Assembly: GCA_964353555.1 (NCBI GenBank)
Contig: CAYGWM010000001.1
Coordinates: forward strand, 102,674-166,673
Length of the DNA stretch: 64,000 bases
Direction of reading: 5' to 3'
Source of the DNA: PR03 sp964353555
GTDB lineage: Bacteria > Myxococcota_A > UBA9160 > PR03
Both the position numbers and the translations under genes were made by a program. The notes under the pieces were generated by a model, which ran no database searches, was not told the DNA's origin, and saw nothing but the letters and a program-made list of their open reading frames with translations. Positions 61,314 through 64,000 of the stretch are shown here, in pieces. Within the stretch, counting starts at the first letter, position 1. Every line of letters begins with the position of its first letter.

Positions 61314-63814
61314 GGCGCCGGATCCACCTCGAGCGAGCGGGCGGCGCCCGCATCCGTCCAGCGCACGTGCAGGACCCCGCCCTCCCAGTGCCAGGTCGCG
61401 CCGACTTCGTCGTCCGGTCGGCCCGAGACGGGCAGCCGCACCGCATCGATCCACACCGACGTCGGCGGCGGGCAACCGTGCACCGCGACGCGAACGGTGC
61501 GCGGATCGATCGCGAACTCGCCCTCGCGCCCGCTCACTTCGAGCCGCAGCCGACCGCCGGCGCGACTGCGCAGCCGCACGCGCGTTCGCGCCTCCATCCC
61601 GACGCGATACGCGGGCGATTCGCCGTCGTCCTCGATCACGACGGTCGCCGCGTCGCCGCCGGGATAGACCTCGAGCACCAGCGGCTCTTCTGGAGTCTCG
61701 CCGACGTGCCGCACCGCGCTGCGCATCGGCAGTACGCAGCCGCCGCGCGCGAAGATCGGGATGCGTTCGAGCGGCGCCGCGACGCGCACCATACGCGGTC
61801 CGATGTAGCGCGCGTCGTCGTCGATCGCGGTCCACGCGCCGGCCGGCAGATAGACGTCGCGCTCGCGGGCGCCGCGTTCCAGCACTGGCGCGACGAGCAG
61901 ATCGCGGCCGAGCATCAGCTGGTCGTCGATCGCAGCGGCGCGCTCGTCGTTCGGGTCGTGCCAGAACATCGGTCGCCAGATCGGCGCGCCGGTCGCCTCG
62001 GCTTCGCAGAAGAGTCCATAGAGGTACGGAAGCAGGCGCATGCGCAGCTCGAGCGCCGTGCGCGCGATCGCTTCCACGCGCTTGCCGAATCGCCACGGCT
62101 CCTGGCGATGCTTCAACCACATCGAGTGCGTGCGCGCGAACGGATAGAGCGCGCCGATCTGCATCCAGCGCGCGAACAGCTCGGGGCTGCACCAGCCCGC
62201 GAAGCCGCCGATGTCGGCGCCGCAGAACGGCACGCCCGAAACCGACAGCCCGAGCAGCATCCGCACCGACAGCGCGAGCTGCGACCAGGTGCTGGTCGTG
62301 TCGCCGGTCCACAGCGCTGCGTAGCGCTGGATCCCCGCGTGTCCGGAGCGCGACAGCACGAACGGACGCCGCTCGGGGTCGAGTCGTGCGAGCGCTTCGT
62401 GCGTCGCGCGACATTCGAGATGCCCGTACGCGTTGCGCACCGACTCGTGCGATACGCGGCGCTTTGGATCCGCCGGATCGCTCGCCAGCACGTCGCCGAG
62501 GTCTTGCGCTTGCAGCGGCAGGATCAACCGGCCGGCGCGGAGTTCGCGCTTCCACCCAGCGGGCTCGTTCATGTCGTTCCAGATGCCCGCGACGCCGGCG
62601 TCGACGAGCGGCTCGTGCTGCGCGCCCCACCACGCGCGCACTTCGGGACGACCGAAGTCGGGCAGCGCCGAATCCTTCGGCCACACCTTCAGCGAGTACG
62701 GCGAGCCATCGCGTCGACGCAGAAATACGTCGCGCGCTTCGCCGTCGCGATGCAGCGCCCAGCGCTCGTCCACCTTCACGCCCGGGTCGATGATCGTGAC
62801 GACGCGGAAGCCGGCGTCCCGCAGTTCTTGCAGCAGACCGCGCGGATCCGGGAAACGGCGCGGATGCCACGTGAAGACGCGGTACGCGTCCATGTAGTCG
62901 ATGTCGAGATGGATCGCGTCGGTCGGGATGCGGCGGCGGCGCGCCTCGCGCGCGACGCGGCGAACGTCGCGGGCGCTGCGATACCCCCAGCGCGATTGAT
63001 GATGGCCGAGCGCCCACAGCGGCGGGCGCGTGATCCGGCCGGTGCGCGCGGTGTAGCGGCGCAACACGTCGTCGGGCGACGGCCCAGGGAAGATCGTCAT
63101 GTCGATGCCGCCGGCCTGCGCGGTTGCGATCACGCGCAGCCGCTCACTCGCCGCCACGTCGAAGTGCGCGGGGGCGCAGCCGTCGAGCAGCATTCCGTCG
63201 GCACGCGCCGCTTCGCACTCGCTGGTCGCGAGGCGCATCAAGAATGGAATCGAATGGTAGAGCGGGTCGACGCGATCACCGACGGGATGGTCGCGATTGC
63301 GCAGCACGAAGCTGCGACCACGGCGATCGAGCGCGCCGGTTTTTCCGCCGAGTCCGAACCAGCGCTCGCCGGGCGCCGCGCGTAGCGCGACGCGGCCCGC
63401 GCCGCCCTGCGCGAACGCGAAGTCGAGCAGGTGCGCGATCTCGCGCCCGCTGCGATCGAAGACGCGCACCTCGAACGGACGCTCGTCGATCTCCACGCGC
63501 GCCGCGCCGTCGGCGCCATCGAACGCGAGCGCGACGCCCCCACTCGTTCGACCGAGCGGGCCAGCCGCTTCGCGCGCTGCGTCCAGTGCAAAGGGCTCCG
63601 CGTTCGACGCGCGCCAGGGCTCGCGGCCCAGCGCATCGGAGGGATCGGGCGGCAGCGCGCGTCCTGTCGCCGCGCGCACGCGCACCGCGCCGTCGCGCGC
63701 GATCTCGATGCGGGCTACCGCCTCGCCGAGATGGAGGTCGACGCCGCCGCGCTCGGTCGACGCCCAGCGCATGACCTGCGCGATCGGTGCGAAGCTACGG
63801 GATCGACGCCGCAC
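61310..63814 (-). CDS. Glycoside hydrolase family 31 alpha-glucosidase/xylosidase
   Basis: An 834-residue GH31 enzyme acting on alpha-linked glucosides or xylosides. The catalytic nucleophile Asp is in AGIWNDMNEPAGW. The acid/base Asp is in TGDTTSTWSQLALS. HLDIDYMDAYRVFTWH and GVPFCGADIGGFAG are further GH31 landmarks. It has no clear signal peptide, so it is probably cytoplasmic. It overlaps the small four-Cys gene at its end. Upstream lies a truncated DUF2892-like stub. Confidence 0.95.
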   Translation of the reverse strand: MRRRSRSFAPIAQVMRWASTERGGVDLHLGEAVARIEIARDGAVRVRAATGRALPPDPSDALGREPWRASNAEPFALDAAREAAGPLGRTSGGVALAFDGADGAARVEIDERPFEVRVFDRSGREIAHLLDFAFAQGGAGRVALRAAPGERWFGLGGKTGALDRRGRSFVLRNRDHPVGDRVDPLYHSIPFLMRLATSECEAARADGMLLDGCAPAHFDVAASERLRVIATAQAGGIDMTIFPGPSPDDVLRRYTARTGRITRPPLWALGHHQSRWGYRSARDVRRVAREARRRRIPTDAIHLDIDYMDAYRVFTWHPRRFPDPRGLLQELRDAGFRVVTIIDPGVKVDERWALHRDGEARDVFLRRRDGSPYSLKVWPKDSALPDFGRPEVRAWWGAQHEPLVDAGVAGIWNDMNEPAGWKRELRAGRLILPLQAQDLGDVLASDPADPKRRVSHESVRNAYGHLECRATHEALARLDPERRPFVLSRSGHAGIQRYAALWTGDTTSTWSQLALSVRMLLGLSVSGVPFCGADIGGFAGWCSPELFARWMQIGALYPFARTHSMWLKHRQEPWRFGKRVEAIARTALELRMRLLPYLYGLFCEAEATGAPIWRPMFWHDPNDERAAAIDDQLMLGRDLLVAPVLERGARERDVYLPAGAWTAIDDDARYIGPRMVRVAAPLERIPIFARGGCVLPMRSAVRHVGETPEEPLVLEVYPGGDAATVVIEDDGESPAYRVGMEARTRVRLRSRAGGRLRLEVSGREGEFAIDPRTVRVAVHGCPPPTSVWIDAVRLPVSGRPDDEVGATWHWEGGVLHVRWTDAGAARSLEVDPAP

Positions 63815-63823
63815 GCTCGCATT

Positions 63824-63952
63824 CTAGCCGCGCGCTTGGATCTGCTCGCGCAGCGTCCAAGGTCTGGGTCGCCAATCGACCTCAGCGCTCGCGAGCACGA
63901 AGACACCCGCCACCAATCGAAGACCCTCGTCGATCGTGATGCGTTCGTTCAT
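63824..63952 (-). CDS. Short DUF2892-like ORF, probably truncated
   Basis: A 42-codon reading frame with a good GGAGG site 5 nt before its ATG. It begins NERITIDEGLRLVAGVFVLA, which closely resembles the first helix of DUF2892 (YgaP-type) membrane proteins. It then runs into WRPRPWTLREQIQ and stops, lacking the second helix. It is either a truncated remnant or a degraded gene near the window edge. It lies 9 bp upstream of the GH31 start. Confidence 0.4.
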   Translation of the reverse strand: MNERITIDEGLRLVAGVFVLASAEVDWRPRPWTLREQIQARG

Positions 63953-64000
63953 CCCATCCTCCAATTCGCCGTCATTTTTTCGAGGACGTCCGCCGCGCGG

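Overview
The window is high-GC bacterial chromosome from a draft, probably metagenome-derived, assembly: it holds two 100-N scaffold gaps. Genes are tightly packed, with many 1-4 nt overlaps. There is no rRNA, no convincing tRNA, no CRISPR array and no transposase. The gene content suggests a deltaproteobacterial-grade organism (Myxococcota, Bdellovibrionota or Binatota type): SUF Fe-S operon, F420/luciferase-like oxidoreductases, CaiB/BaiF transferase, PEP-CTERM protein, a small histone-fold protein, and Ino1 with a fused inositol-type transferase. This placement is inference; no marker gene here fixes it.

Layout. 0-9 kb: a gap-truncated beta-propeller lipoprotein, RNase D, a FIST sensor, then proS / acyl-CoA dehydrogenase / 5'-3' exonuclease as an operon, a PuuD-type membrane protein and a convergent cytochrome c lipoprotein whose apparent gap is an assembly artefact. 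9-14 kb: galE, a CDP-alcohol phosphotransferase, a flippase-like membrane protein, an NAD(P)-binding epimerase, a macrodomain protein and TerC. 14-21 kb (minus strand): a complete SUF operon, rrf2-sufB-sufC-sufD-sufS-sufU-sufT-like, ending in a TerB-like gene. Its promoter carries an IscR/Rrf2-type palindrome in the -35/-10 spacer. 21-26 kb: a LysM protein and a minus-strand operon of class III aminotransferase, LuxE-like ligase, LuxC-like acyl reductase and luciferase-like oxidoreductase. 26-32 kb: CDF exporter, folK, a degenerate kinase-like protein, APS reductase, a Tat-exported protein and an SDR. 32-38 kb: two tandem PDZ/multi-TM/GAF histidine kinases and a PhyH dioxygenase. 38-47 kb: a Spy-like His-rich protein, PhlG-like hydrolase with CaiB, MBL lipoprotein, LLM oxidoreductase, bioA, DUF3179, DoxX and amidase. 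47-51 kb: a decayed glutathione S-transferase, a lysine-tailed bacterial histone with its own promoter and terminator, and a HerA-like ATPase. 51-64 kb: mscL, ino1 with a two-domain CDP-inositol-type transferase, a propeller membrane protein, retropepsin-like protease, Nudix, a PEP-CTERM protein with an alpha/beta hydrolase, a GH31 glucosidase and two small genes.

Three short dispersed repeat families lie between genes. Family A is about 45 bp, GC-rich, with a core like CTCGCCTTCGGCTCGC. Family B is about 35 bp, ends in GCCCGGCACCG, and forms a perfect 37-bp-arm inverted repeat at 58.5 kb. Family C is a cluster of GGGGACGTTCGTTGCG units at 55.3 kb. One family A copy extends the C-terminus of SufC.

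The strongest points for follow-up are the histone, the LuxC/LuxE/aminotransferase operon, the inositol lipid or solute pair, the SUF operator inside its promoter, the repeat families, and the removable gap at 8.7 kb.
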